A stretch of 64,000 nt of DNA, taken from Gammaproteobacteria bacterium (GTDB taxonomy: Bacteria > Pseudomonadota > Gammaproteobacteria > Xanthomonadales > SZUA-36). The position numbers and the translations under genes were made by a program. The stretch is from NCBI GenBank assembly GCA_024279945.1, contig JAJRRA010000067.1, forward strand, positions 32,413 through 96,412, given 5' to 3'. Positions 18,572 to 26,910 of this stretch are shown here, in pieces. A model generated the notes under the pieces. That model had not been told where the DNA came from and did no database searches. It saw only the letters and a program-made list of their open reading frames with translations. Every line of letters starts with the position of its first letter. Positions within the stretch are counted from its first letter, which is position 1.

Positions 18572-19939
18572 ATGAGCATTTATAAGCAACACGAAACCTG
18601 GTCCTCCCGGCTGACGTTTTTACTGGCTGCGGTTGGCGCCGCGATCGGGCTGGGTAATATCTGGAAGTTCCCCTACATTATGGGTGCTAATGGCGGCAGT
18701 GCCTTTGTGCTGGTTTACCTGCTGAGCATTCTGTTCGTGGCCGTTCCGATCCTGATCGCCGAAATCATGCTGGGTCGCAGGGGTAAGCAAAGCCCCCCGA
18801 ATGCGATGGCCATCATTGCACGGCAGGAGGGCCGTTCCCCACGCTGGGCAATTGTCGGCTGGCTGGGCATATTTGCAGCCTACCTGGTCATGACCTACTA
18901 CAGCGTGATTGCCGGCTGGGCGATGTCCTACATGGTCAGGGCCGGAAACGGCAACTTCACCGGACAGAGCGCCGAAGCGATCAGCGCTGAATTCAGTGCC
19001 CTGCTGGCAAACCCCGCCCAACTGACGCTGTGGCACGCGATCTTTATGGGCATCACCATGATCATCCTGATCCGGGGGCTCAGGAACGGCATCGAGCAAG
19101 CTGTCAAAATCATGATGCCCCTGCTATTTCTGCTGCTGCTGGTCATGGTGGCTTACGCCGCGATTGAAGGCGACATGGCGGCCGGCCTGCATTTCATGTT
19201 CGATTTCGACCTCTCGGCCATCAACGGCCAGGTCATCCTGATGGCCGTGGGTCATGCATTTTTCTCCATTGGAGTAGCGATGGGATTGATGATGGGATTC
19301 GGCGCTTATCTCGGCAAGGAAATTTCAATCGCCCGCTCAGCGCTGATCATTGCGGGTATGGATACCGCCGTTGCACTGATTGCCGGCATTGCCATTTTTC
19401 CCATTGTTTTCGCCAACGGCCTGGATCCTGCAGAAGGGCCGGGGCTGATATTCGTTACGCTGCCGATCGCCTTCGGAAATATGACTGGTGGCATCATCTT
19501 CGGTACGTTATTTTTTATTTTGCTGTTCTTTGCGGCCCTGACCTCAGCTATCGGCAGCCTGGAGCCCGTGGTGGCCTGGGTGGAGGAACACCGGAATATA
19601 ACGCGCTCCAGCGCCGCCATCATCACCTGCACTTCGGCCTTCGTGATTGGCCTGGGGACCGTGTTGTCCTTCAATATATGGTCCACCTGGCACCCTCTGG
19701 GGTTTATCGAACGTTTTGCCGAGACCGGCTTTTTTGACCTGATCGACTACTTCACCGCCAACCTGATGATGCCGCTCGGCGGCCTTTTACTGGCGCTTTT
19801 TGTCGGCTGGCGGGTTTCGCCACAGGCAGTGGCCAGTGAACTGGATATTCACAGCAAGTGGTTCTTCAGAGCCTGGTTCTGGCTGTTGCGCTGGCTGGTG
19901 CCGGTGTCCATTACCATCATCTTCATATCAAACCTGTAA
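18572..19939 (+). CDS. Sodium-dependent NSS-family symporter
   Basis: I start at ATG 18572 because the conserved N-terminus follows: TWSSRLTFLLAAVGAAIGLG then NIWKFPY. The upstream open frame is inside purU. The 455 residues contain about eleven or twelve transmembrane helices. The GLGNIWKFPY segment of helix 1 forms the substrate and sodium sites in LeuT-like transporters. Position 35 bases after purU suggests uptake of sarcosine, glycine, betaine or a related amine, but substrate cannot be read from sequence. Confidence 0.9.
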   Translation: MSIYKQHETWSSRLTFLLAAVGAAIGLGNIWKFPYIMGANGGSAFVLVYLLSILFVAVPILIAEIMLGRRGKQSPPNAMAIIARQEGRSPRWAIVGWLGIFAAYLVMTYYSVIAGWAMSYMVRAGNGNFTGQSAEAISAEFSALLANPAQLTLWHAIFMGITMIILIRGLRNGIEQAVKIMMPLLFLLLLVMVAYAAIEGDMAAGLHFMFDFDLSAINGQVILMAVGHAFFSIGVAMGLMMGFGAYLGKEISIARSALIIAGMDTAVALIAGIAIFPIVFANGLDPAEGPGLIFVTLPIAFGNMTGGIIFGTLFFILLFFAALTSAIGSLEPVVAWVEEHRNITRSSAAIITCTSAFVIGLGTVLSFNIWSTWHPLGFIERFAETGFFDLIDYFTANLMMPLGGLLLALFVGWRVSPQAVASELDIHSKWFFRAWFWLLRWLVPVSITIIFISNL

Positions 19940-20171
19940 GGGGTCGCCGATGCGCTGGAGGTCGAGAACGGTACTGAAACCAAGTTATCCATACTCTCGG
20001 GTTTCGGGCCATTTTTCTCACATCCATCATGGAAGATATTGGTTTCGTTAAACTGTCCGCGGCAGAAAATGCAGAAACCTGAACTCCGATTTTCTGAAAA
20101 AATGATTTTATTGCTGCCCGTACTCCATTACGATCATCTTTACGTCAAACCTGAAAGCGGAGGAATCTCTG

Positions 20172-20951
20172 ATGGATCTGCATATTGCCGGCAAATCCGC
20201 CATCGTCTGCGGCTCCAGCCGTGGCCTTGGAAAGGCCTGCGCCCTGGCCCTGGCCACCGAAGGTGTTGATGTCTGGCTGAATGCCCGCCACCCGACCGCG
20301 CTGAAAGATGCCGCGCATGAGATTGCCTCATGCAACGGCGGTAAGGTACACACCGTTATCGCTGATGTCACCACTACGCAAGGGCGCGATGCCTTGCTGA
20401 CCGCCTGTCCGGAACCCGATATTGTGATCAATAATGCCGGCGGGCCACCACCGGGAGATTTTCGCGACTGGGATCAGGACCAGTGGTTTGAAGCAATCAA
20501 TGCCAACATGTTCAGTGCCATCGACATGATCCGCCGTTGCCTTGACGGTATGATTGAACGGCGCTTTGGCCGTATCATCAATATCACCAGTGTGGCAGTC
20601 AAGCTACCCCAGGCCGAGTTGGGGCTTTCCAATGGCGCACGTGCCGGGCTGACCGGTTTTGTCGCCGGGATAGCACGAGATCCGGTGCAATACAATGTCA
20701 CCATTAATAACCTCCTGCCGGGATTCTTCGATACCAACCGGATGCGTACGCTACTCCAAAGCAGAGCCGAAGTGGCGGGCACGAGCGTGGATGACTTCAA
20801 GCAACAATTCTTTGCCCGGGTTCCTGCACAGCGACCAGGTAATCCGGACGAGTTCGGCGCGATTTGTACTTTCTTGTGCAGTCAACAGGCAGCTTACATC
20901 ACGGCGCAAAATGTGTTGATGGATGGCGGCCTGTATCCCGGAACTTATTAA
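20172..20951 (+). CDS. Atypical short-chain dehydrogenase/reductase
   Basis: The protein of 259 residues has the SDR cofactor motif CGSSRGLGKACALALA (TGxxxGxG type) and the NNAGGPPPG segment. At the catalytic site, ITSVAVKLPQAELGLSNGAR, the usual YxxxK is missing: SNGAR stands where YxxxK is expected, while the catalytic Ser region is kept. A subfamily of FabG-like SDRs shares this SNxxR pattern. A strong ribosome site, GGAGGA, precedes the ATG. It is a single gene with 230 bases upstream and 399 downstream. Substrate is unknown. Confidence 0.85.
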   Translation: MDLHIAGKSAIVCGSSRGLGKACALALATEGVDVWLNARHPTALKDAAHEIASCNGGKVHTVIADVTTTQGRDALLTACPEPDIVINNAGGPPPGDFRDWDQDQWFEAINANMFSAIDMIRRCLDGMIERRFGRIINITSVAVKLPQAELGLSNGARAGLTGFVAGIARDPVQYNVTINNLLPGFFDTNRMRTLLQSRAEVAGTSVDDFKQQFFARVPAQRPGNPDEFGAICTFLCSQQAAYITAQNVLMDGGLYPGTY

Positions 20952-21142
20952 CGACTTCATCGAGGCAAAAAATAAATCTATGATCAGCCGCTTACAGGCC
21001 ATACAACGCGACGAGGTCTTTCAGACGGTATAATGAGTTTTTGTTTGCAGGCCTGTCGGGAAGGACTTACAACGAATGGCATTGTAAAAAAACTCATTTT
21101 CACTCGAAAATTTAACGATTTTCTAATGTAAAATAGGTATCA

Positions 21143-21172
21143 TTGACACATCCTGTGCTGAGGATGTAAAAA
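21143..21172 (+). promoter_or_regulatory. Candidate promoter with embedded inverted repeat
   Basis: A consensus -35 box, TTGACA, lies at 21143-21148. After 17-18 bases comes a weak -10 candidate (GTAAAA or TAAAAA). The spacer holds a perfect inverted repeat, ACATCCT GTGCTG AGGATGT (21148-21167), where a repressor could sit. The -10 box is poor, so the promoter call rests on the -35 box, the spacing and the position ahead of the lipid operon. Confidence 0.4.
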
Positions 21173-21174
21173 TA

Positions 21175-21321
21175 ATGACAACATATGCTGTCAGCACTTG
21201 GGTCAAAAACCTGTCCTGTATGGACAAGTATGGGAGCAAGCGAGCAGCTATTATTGCCTGTAGCAACATAGACGAGGGATGGTTTGGTCGCGACTTTGGT
21301 CTTGACTGTGACTTTAATTAG
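21175..21321 (+). CDS. Possible 48-residue small protein
   Basis: An ATG at 21175 opens 48 codons ending in TAG at 21319-21321: MTTYAVSTWVKNLSCM at the start, GWFGRDFGLDCDFN at the end. GAGGA lies ten bases upstream. I do not recognise it. It sits between the candidate promoter and the acyl-AMP ligase, so it could be a leader peptide or chance. Length alone does not separate it from random open frames. Confidence 0.2.
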   Translation: MTTYAVSTWVKNLSCMDKYGSKRAAIIACSNIDEGWFGRDFGLDCDFN

Positions 21322-21350
21322 CCCGACACTTTGACCCACAAAGGTTCCAG

Positions 21351-23165
21351 ATGATGATCTCTGATAACAATTTTGAACAGAAAAACAGACATCTAAAACA
21401 GAATTCAATGCATCCGACACCTATCAACAAACAATTAGCAGTTAAAACCGACGGATTCATCAACCTGGTCGATGCGCTGGAATATGCGGCCAAAGGTGAG
21501 TCCGGGTTCAATTTTTATGACCATCGTGGTGAGTTGGAATCCGTTCTGTCTTATCGCGATCTGCGTGATGACGCCAGGGTCCTGGCCAGGCGCCTGCTCG
21601 GGCTGGGATGTAAACCAGGGGACCGGGTCGGCATCATTGCTGAAACCGATCCGATGTTTCATCGCTTCTTTTTTGCCTGCCAGTACGCCGGACTGATACC
21701 GCTCGCCCTGCCCGCCGGAATTCAACTCGGCGCCCACAAGGCGTATGTCGGCCAAATTCGCCGGATGCTGGAAAGCTGTGGTGCAGCTATTGCTGTCGCC
21801 CCGGCATCGCATATGGCGTTCCTGGAAGAAGTCACAGACGAACTCGATCTGCTCATGTCCGGCACGCCGGAAGATTTCGACTCGCTTCCGGAAAAGGAAA
21901 ACGAACTGGTTTCACCCTCTGCTGAAGATATTGCTTATCTGCAATACACATCCGGCAGCACACGGTTTCCGCGTGGTGTGGAAATTAACCATGAAACGGT
22001 TCTGAACAATATCCGTGAGATTGCCCTTCATGGTCTCAATCTGAATAGCGAAGACCGCTTCGTTTCCTGGCTGCCCTATTATCACGACATGGGGCTGATC
22101 GGGTTTATCCTGGTTCCCCTGATTGCCCAGTTATCCGTTGACTACCTGCCGTCACGAACCTTTGCCATGCGGCCCAGGCTGTGGCTGAAACTCATCTCAG
22201 ACAACCGCGGGACCATTTCATCCAGTCCGACCTTCGGTTATGCACTGTGTGCACGTCGTTTACGCCCGTCTGACTATGAGCGTTATGACCTGACATCCTG
22301 GCGTACCGCCTGCGTTGGCGCTGAACAGATTAACCCGGTACCACTAAAAGCGTTTGCCGAAGCACTAAAGCCCTGCGGTTTTGATGCAAAAGCTTTTGTC
22401 GCCTGCTACGGCATGGCGGAGTGCGTTCTGGCGATCAGTTTCGCACCGCTGGATCTGGGCTTGAGTGTTGATTACGTGGATCAGGATGTCATGACATCCA
22501 CCGGCAAGGCCGTTCCGGTGGAACAATCGGCTGCCAATGTGGCTGCCTATGCAGATTGCGGCCTGCTGTTGCCGGGCTTTGAAATTTCAATTCGTGATGA
22601 CCATGGCTACCCGGTAGAAGATCGCCAGTGCGGTGAAATCTTTCTGAAAGGCCCCAGCGTCATGAGCGGTTACTTCCAGGACGAGGAGGCCACACTGGCC
22701 ATCCTGGATAGTGACGGCTGGCTGGACACCGGTGATATCGGTTACCTGGTCGAAGACCGCCTCTTCATCACGGCACGCAGCAAGGACGTCATTATTATCA
22801 AGGGCCGCAATATCTGGCCACACGATATGGAAGTCGTTGCGCAACGCGTGCAGGGTGTTCGTCTGGGCGGGGTGGCCGCATTTTCAGTCACCGGTTTCGG
22901 CGATGAAGAACTCGCTATTCTGGTCGTGGAAACCCGGGAGAGAGACCTCGATCAGCGGGACCGGCTGGCGCACGAGATCACTGAGTTGATGCATGAGCAT
23001 TTTGGCATCAATGTCGTTATCGATCTGGCTAAACCGGGCACATTGCCACGCACGTCTTCAGGCAAGCTTTCCAGGTTCCAGTCCCGGGAAGCTTTTCTGG
23101 AGCGCCAGAAAAACCCTGCCCTGCACCTGCCGGGTACGGTGGAAGCCGATCGAAAAATCGCCTGA
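21351..23165 (+). CDS. aasR: Fatty acyl-AMP ligase, AasR-like (acyl-ACP synthetase)
   Basis: The 604-residue adenylate-forming enzyme has the P-loop YTSGSTRFPRGVEINHE near residue 200, the SWLPYYHDMGLIG segment typical of fatty acyl-AMP ligases, and WLDTGDIGYL plus KDVIIIKGRNIWPHD in the C-terminal half. It activates a fatty acid as acyl-AMP and passes it to CoA or, more likely here, to the ACP encoded two genes downstream. In Caulobacter the equivalent enzyme charges the dedicated ACP for ceramide synthesis. AAGG precedes the start; a second ATG lies one codon in. The next gene starts at TTG two bases after the stop. Confidence 0.87.
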   Translation: MMISDNNFEQKNRHLKQNSMHPTPINKQLAVKTDGFINLVDALEYAAKGESGFNFYDHRGELESVLSYRDLRDDARVLARRLLGLGCKPGDRVGIIAETDPMFHRFFFACQYAGLIPLALPAGIQLGAHKAYVGQIRRMLESCGAAIAVAPASHMAFLEEVTDELDLLMSGTPEDFDSLPEKENELVSPSAEDIAYLQYTSGSTRFPRGVEINHETVLNNIREIALHGLNLNSEDRFVSWLPYYHDMGLIGFILVPLIAQLSVDYLPSRTFAMRPRLWLKLISDNRGTISSSPTFGYALCARRLRPSDYERYDLTSWRTACVGAEQINPVPLKAFAEALKPCGFDAKAFVACYGMAECVLAISFAPLDLGLSVDYVDQDVMTSTGKAVPVEQSAANVAAYADCGLLLPGFEISIRDDHGYPVEDRQCGEIFLKGPSVMSGYFQDEEATLAILDSDGWLDTGDIGYLVEDRLFITARSKDVIIIKGRNIWPHDMEVVAQRVQGVRLGGVAAFSVTGFGDEELAILVVETRERDLDQRDRLAHEITELMHEHFGINVVIDLAKPGTLPRTSSGKLSRFQSREAFLERQKNPALHLPGTVEADRKIA

Positions 23166-23166
23166 T

Positions 23167-24117
23167 TTGGCAGACAGGACAGATGCCATATTGCTCACCG
23201 GGGCTACCGGTTTTATAGGGCAGTATCTGCAGAAAGCATTGTTGGCCAGAAGTGAACCGGTAAAAGCAGTAGTCAGGCCCTTATCAGCAAACAGGGACCT
23301 GTTGCTCTGCGGCGTCCACAGCATTCTGGCCGATCTCTCGGATACCCCCCAATTGATATCTGCAATTGCAGACTGCAAAGCCGTAATTTATTGTGCCGGA
23401 TCCGTTCGTGGCAGAAACCTGGAAGACTTCAGGGCCGCGAATATTACCGGTGTCCGTTCAGTGGTCGATGCCATCAACCGGACAGGTTCAGAAATTCCCC
23501 TGTTGCTGATTTCATCACTGGCTGCCAGCCGGCCCCGAGTTTCAGATTATGCCAACAGTAAGTTCCTGGGAGAGCAGGAAGTCATCCGTCACGCGAAGTT
23601 TCCGTGGACCGTATTTCGCCCCCCTGCCGTGTATGGCCGGGGGGATCGGGAAATGCTGCCCTTGTTGAAACTGGCCCGAAAGGGCATCGTCACCCCGGTT
23701 GGACCGCCACAGCAGAAATTTTCGCTCATCCATGCAGAGGACGTGGCCGCAGCCGTTCTGGCCTGGCTTGAGTCCTGGCCCGCTTGCCGGGAACAGATTT
23801 TTACACTCGACGATGGTCATTCCGGAGCTTACGATTGGCGGGAAATCGCTGAAACCGCCAGTGGCGGCAAATACCGCCCGTTCAGAATCCCCGGCTCGCT
23901 ACTGTTGGCGGTTGCAAAGGCCAACCTGCTGCTGTCCGGCTTATTCGGCTATGCACCCATGCTGTCGCCGGGAAAAGCCAGAGAGCTGATGCAAGCGGAC
24001 TGGTTATGCGACAATGAATCCCTGACGCGGGCCACCGGATGGTCGCCGGAAATTGATCTGGAGCAGGGTCTGGAAAAAACATTCGACAATCACTACAACC
24101 AGAACACGGAGAGGTAA
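23167..24117 (+). CDS. cerR: NAD-dependent epimerase/dehydratase-family reductase, CerR-like
   Basis: I place the start at TTG 23167, just after the ligase stop; the frame is open upstream but overlaps the ligase. The 316 residues begin with the Rossmann motif LLTGATGFIGQYLQKAL. The catalytic Tyr-Lys pair is in SDYANSKFLGEQEV near residue 125. In Caulobacter an extended-SDR of this family, CerR, reduces 3-ketosphinganine to sphinganine. Position directly between acyl ligase and ACP/Spt supports that role. Other epimerase-family activities remain possible from sequence alone. Confidence 0.8.
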   Translation: MADRTDAILLTGATGFIGQYLQKALLARSEPVKAVVRPLSANRDLLLCGVHSILADLSDTPQLISAIADCKAVIYCAGSVRGRNLEDFRAANITGVRSVVDAINRTGSEIPLLLISSLAASRPRVSDYANSKFLGEQEVIRHAKFPWTVFRPPAVYGRGDREMLPLLKLARKGIVTPVGPPQQKFSLIHAEDVAAAVLAWLESWPACREQIFTLDDGHSGAYDWREIAETASGGKYRPFRIPGSLLLAVAKANLLLSGLFGYAPMLSPGKARELMQADWLCDNESLTRATGWSPEIDLEQGLEKTFDNHYNQNTER

Positions 24118-24118
24118 T

Positions 24119-24391
24119 TTGAACACCCGGTTTGATGAAATAGAAAACAGAATCAAAGATCTGCTTGCCAGCTACCTGGAGTCCAGCGGGCTGCCTGAGC
24201 TGGAGCAGCATGGTGCCATAAGCGGAAACACCAACCTGGTCTCAGATTTTACCCTCGATTCATTCCAGGTCATGGAGTTCCTGATGGAAATGGAAGAGTC
24301 CTTTGACATCATGATCGACATGAACAACCTGTCCAATGCCCACACGGTAAATGAGTTGGCGAAGGTCGTTGACGCCCTGCTCGAAAAATAG
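24119..24391 (+). CDS. acpR: Dedicated acyl carrier protein, AcpR-like
   Basis: A very strong ribosome site, GGAGAGG, selects TTG 24119 as start, overlapping the end of the preceding gene region by none and giving 90 residues. The phosphopantetheine attachment serine is in DFTLDSFQVMEFLMEMEE near residue 43. The protein is acidic and helical like ACPs, with divergence from the fatty-acid-synthase ACP. It lies between the reductase and Spt, so it likely delivers the acyl chain to Spt. Confidence 0.87.
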   Translation: MNTRFDEIENRIKDLLASYLESSGLPELEQHGAISGNTNLVSDFTLDSFQVMEFLMEMEESFDIMIDMNNLSNAHTVNELAKVVDALLEK

Positions 24392-24402
24392 CTGAAATCG
24401 AA

Positions 24403-25572
24403 ATGGCCTTACTCGACAAATTTGCATCAACCTTAAGCATTCGGGAAAAACTCGGCGCCGCCGGACAGGATCCGACCAGCGTCGTAATCGATGAGCTTAT
24501 TTCTCCGACTGAGGGGATGGTAAGGGGCCGCTACACGATACTCGCCGGCACCAACAATTACCTTGGCCTCACTTTTGATCCCGCCTGTGTCGCAGCGGGT
24601 AAAAAGGCCATCGATGAGTTGGGTACGGGGACAACCGGATCACGCATGGCCAATGGCAGTTTTGCTGCGCATACGGCCCTGGAACGGGATTTGGCCGACT
24701 TTTTCCAGTTACCCTATGGCATGGTATTCTCAACCGGATACGCGGCGAACCTGGGCATGCTGAGCGCCCTGGTGAAGCCGGGTGATACTGTATTGCTTGA
24801 TGCGGATTGCCACGCCAGTCTGTATGACGGTTGTCAGATGAGCGGCGCCAACCTTTTCCGCTTTCGACATAACGATCTCAGCAGCCTGGAAAAGCGCCTG
24901 CAGCGCCTGGGGGATGAAGCAAAAAACTGCCTGCTGATCACCGAGGGAATGTACAGCGTACTGGGTGATACGGCGCCACTGGCAGGAATTGTTGAATTGA
25001 AGAATCGCTATGGCGCATTGCTGCTGGTCGATGAAGCGCATTCGCTTGGTGTTTATGGCGAAAATGGCTGTGGCGTTGCCGAAGCTGAAGGCGTGTCGGG
25101 TGAAGTTGATTTCCTGGTCGGCACTTTCAGCAAAAGCCTGGGGGCCATGGGTGGTTTTTGTGTCAGCCCCCACCCGGAACTGGAACTTATTCGCTACGTT
25201 TCCAGACCCTTCATTTTCACCGCATCCTCCAGCCCCTCGATCATTGCAAGCACAAGGGAAGCCTTGCGCCAGCTACGAGCCCGCCCGGAGCTTCGTGAAA
25301 CCCTGTGGCGAAACGCCAACCGTCTCTACCAGGGCCTCGAAGCACTCGGCCTGCCCCTCGGCCCGCAAGTCAGCCCGGTGGTCGCCGTACGCCTGTCCAG
25401 AGACCAGGAGCCGTTGTCCCGCTGGAATCGTCTACTCAATGCCGGCGTCTACACCAACCTGATGATCCCACCCGCATCGCCCGATGGTTTCAGCTATTTC
25501 CGTTGCAGCGTCAGCGCCGCACATACCGAGGAACAACTGGAAAAAATCATCAGCGCATTTGCCAGTCTGTAA
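24403..25572 (+). CDS. spt: Serine palmitoyltransferase-type PLP enzyme
   Basis: The 389-residue alpha-oxoamine synthase has the family motif GTGTTGSRMANGSFAAH near residue 75, the DEAHSLGVYG segment near 210, and the PLP-binding lysine in GTFSKSLGAMGGF near 245. Related enzymes are 8-amino-7-oxononanoate synthase and 2-amino-3-ketobutyrate ligase. The neighbouring ACP, acyl ligase and reductase point to serine palmitoyltransferase, which makes 3-ketosphinganine from serine and an acyl thioester. Cysteate or glycine instead of serine cannot be excluded. It is the last gene of the four-gene operon; the next gene is convergent. Confidence 0.85.
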   Translation: MALLDKFASTLSIREKLGAAGQDPTSVVIDELISPTEGMVRGRYTILAGTNNYLGLTFDPACVAAGKKAIDELGTGTTGSRMANGSFAAHTALERDLADFFQLPYGMVFSTGYAANLGMLSALVKPGDTVLLDADCHASLYDGCQMSGANLFRFRHNDLSSLEKRLQRLGDEAKNCLLITEGMYSVLGDTAPLAGIVELKNRYGALLLVDEAHSLGVYGENGCGVAEAEGVSGEVDFLVGTFSKSLGAMGGFCVSPHPELELIRYVSRPFIFTASSSPSIIASTREALRQLRARPELRETLWRNANRLYQGLEALGLPLGPQVSPVVAVRLSRDQEPLSRWNRLLNAGVYTNLMIPPASPDGFSYFRCSVSAAHTEEQLEKIISAFASL

Positions 25573-25590
25573 GGGTGCGCTTGCGGGCCG

Positions 25591-26910
25591 TTACGCCAGC
25601 CGTCTGATCAATAAAGAGGTCAGTGTAAGCACCAGCAGGGAAGAGGTTATTGCCGCCAGCCCCGGACCAATCAAACCGGTAATCGGTGTCAGAACAAGGA
25701 ACATCACCACGTAAGTAATGATGCCGATGAAGTGAATTCGCAAAATGGAGGCAGCCTTGCCCATGGCGTAAACCGCAGCGCGCAATGATGCACCAGCGAG
25801 TTCAAAGGTGGCCGCCAGCAGCATCAGGACCAGCAACGGTGCCGCCGCAACATATTCCTCACCGACCACTGCCAGGATCGGCCGGCTGATAAACAGGGAC
25901 AGAACAACGAATACCAGGCCGGCGGAACCGGCAAAAAATGCCGTTTTCCACAGTGCCGCATGAAAGCCTTCATCACGTGCATGGAAACTCCGGGTGAGAT
26001 CCGGAAAAATTACCTCACGCAACAGTGCGGCGGGCCCGGCGAGCACGGTTGAAAACTCCCGTGCAAGGCGGAACAAACCGGCTGCGGCCGGCCCCAGCAA
26101 GGCGCCGGCCAACAGCGTCGAAACATGTTTCGGCAACAGATCAATATTGGTTTGCCAGTACACCACGCCGATAAATTTCCAGAACTCCCGCTGACGCTGA
26201 CGAATCTCCCGCCAACGGAACCCGCTCCACAGCCGGGCATCCATATGCGCCTTCAACTCATTTATTCCACGCACCATCATGTAGACATGCCCGACGGCAA
26301 AAGCCGCCCCCCAGGCGATGATAAACACCGGCATCGGTGCATCCAGCGCCCAGGCAATGGAAACCGACAGGAGACGCAGTGCCGGCCCAACCGTGGATTG
26401 AATACCCAGTGCATCGAAGCGGTCATAAATGCGCAGGATCCCGTTGGGCGTGCCGTTGGCCGTGGACAGAATGATCAGGCTGTAGATCGCTGCCCAGGCC
26501 ACCATATCGCTGTCCCATTGCAGCAAATGCCCGGCCAGCGGTGCGGCAGCGATACCGGCAATCGTCGCCAGCGAGGCAGCGGCCATGTCAATTATCATGG
26601 TCGAACGCAACAAGGCCCGCAGGCCCACATCGTCCCCGGCATCAACCAGCGGTATTCCAAACCGGACGATGGTCTCAAATGTGCGAAAATTGAGGGCACC
26701 GCGCACCACCATGATGTAGGTATGCAACAGGATGACCAGGCCGAACTCGGTTGCCGACAAGGCATTGGCCATCAGGCCGGCAGCCGTGACGGAAAAGGCC
26801 GCCGCAATCCCCCGCCCACGCAGGACAACCGCAAAATTCTTCAGTACTCGCCTCAACATGCCCGGCGCCTGTCGCCCAGACCCTGCGCGGCCGGAATCAT
26901 TGGAACGCAC
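25591..26910 (-). CDS. Polysaccharide/lipid flippase-family membrane protein
   Basis: This 439-residue protein has about twelve to fourteen hydrophobic helices and fits the MATE/PST (Wzx-like) superfamily of lipid-linked oligosaccharide flippases. Recognisable is ATEFGLVILLHTYIMVVRG near residue 55, the position where Wzx-like proteins carry a G-Y/F-G motif. Its start overlaps the end of the Tam41-like gene by 14 bases, so it belongs to the leftward CDP-alcohol transferase operon. It may flip a decorated lipid to the periplasmic face. Substrate is unknown. Confidence 0.8.
   Translation of the reverse strand: MRSNDSGRAGSGRQAPGMLRRVLKNFAVVLRGRGIAAAFSVTAAGLMANALSATEFGLVILLHTYIMVVRGALNFRTFETIVRFGIPLVDAGDDVGLRALLRSTMIIDMAAASLATIAGIAAAPLAGHLLQWDSDMVAWAAIYSLIILSTANGTPNGILRIYDRFDALGIQSTVGPALRLLSVSIAWALDAPMPVFIIAWGAAFAVGHVYMMVRGINELKAHMDARLWSGFRWREIRQRQREFWKFIGVVYWQTNIDLLPKHVSTLLAGALLGPAAAGLFRLAREFSTVLAGPAALLREVIFPDLTRSFHARDEGFHAALWKTAFFAGSAGLVFVVLSLFISRPILAVVGEEYVAAAPLLVLMLLAATFELAGASLRAAVYAMGKAASILRIHFIGIITYVVMFLVLTPITGLIGPGLAAITSSLLVLTLTSLLIRRLA

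Larger units (their letters stand above)
20952..21350 (+). other. 399-base AT-rich intergenic region upstream of the lipid operon
   Basis: No family-level gene is seen here. The stretch is noticeably more AT-rich than its flanks. It contains a TTGACA box, a perfect 7-bp inverted repeat and a possible 48-codon reading frame, each listed separately. It probably holds the promoter and control sites of the sphingolipid operon starting at 21351. Confidence 0.6.

Noticed and set aside
24403..25572. BioF (8-amino-7-oxononanoate synthase) or Kbl
   Set aside because: No biotin genes or threonine dehydrogenase adjoin it; ACP, acyl ligase and CerR-like reductase favour Spt. Not fully excluded by sequence alone.
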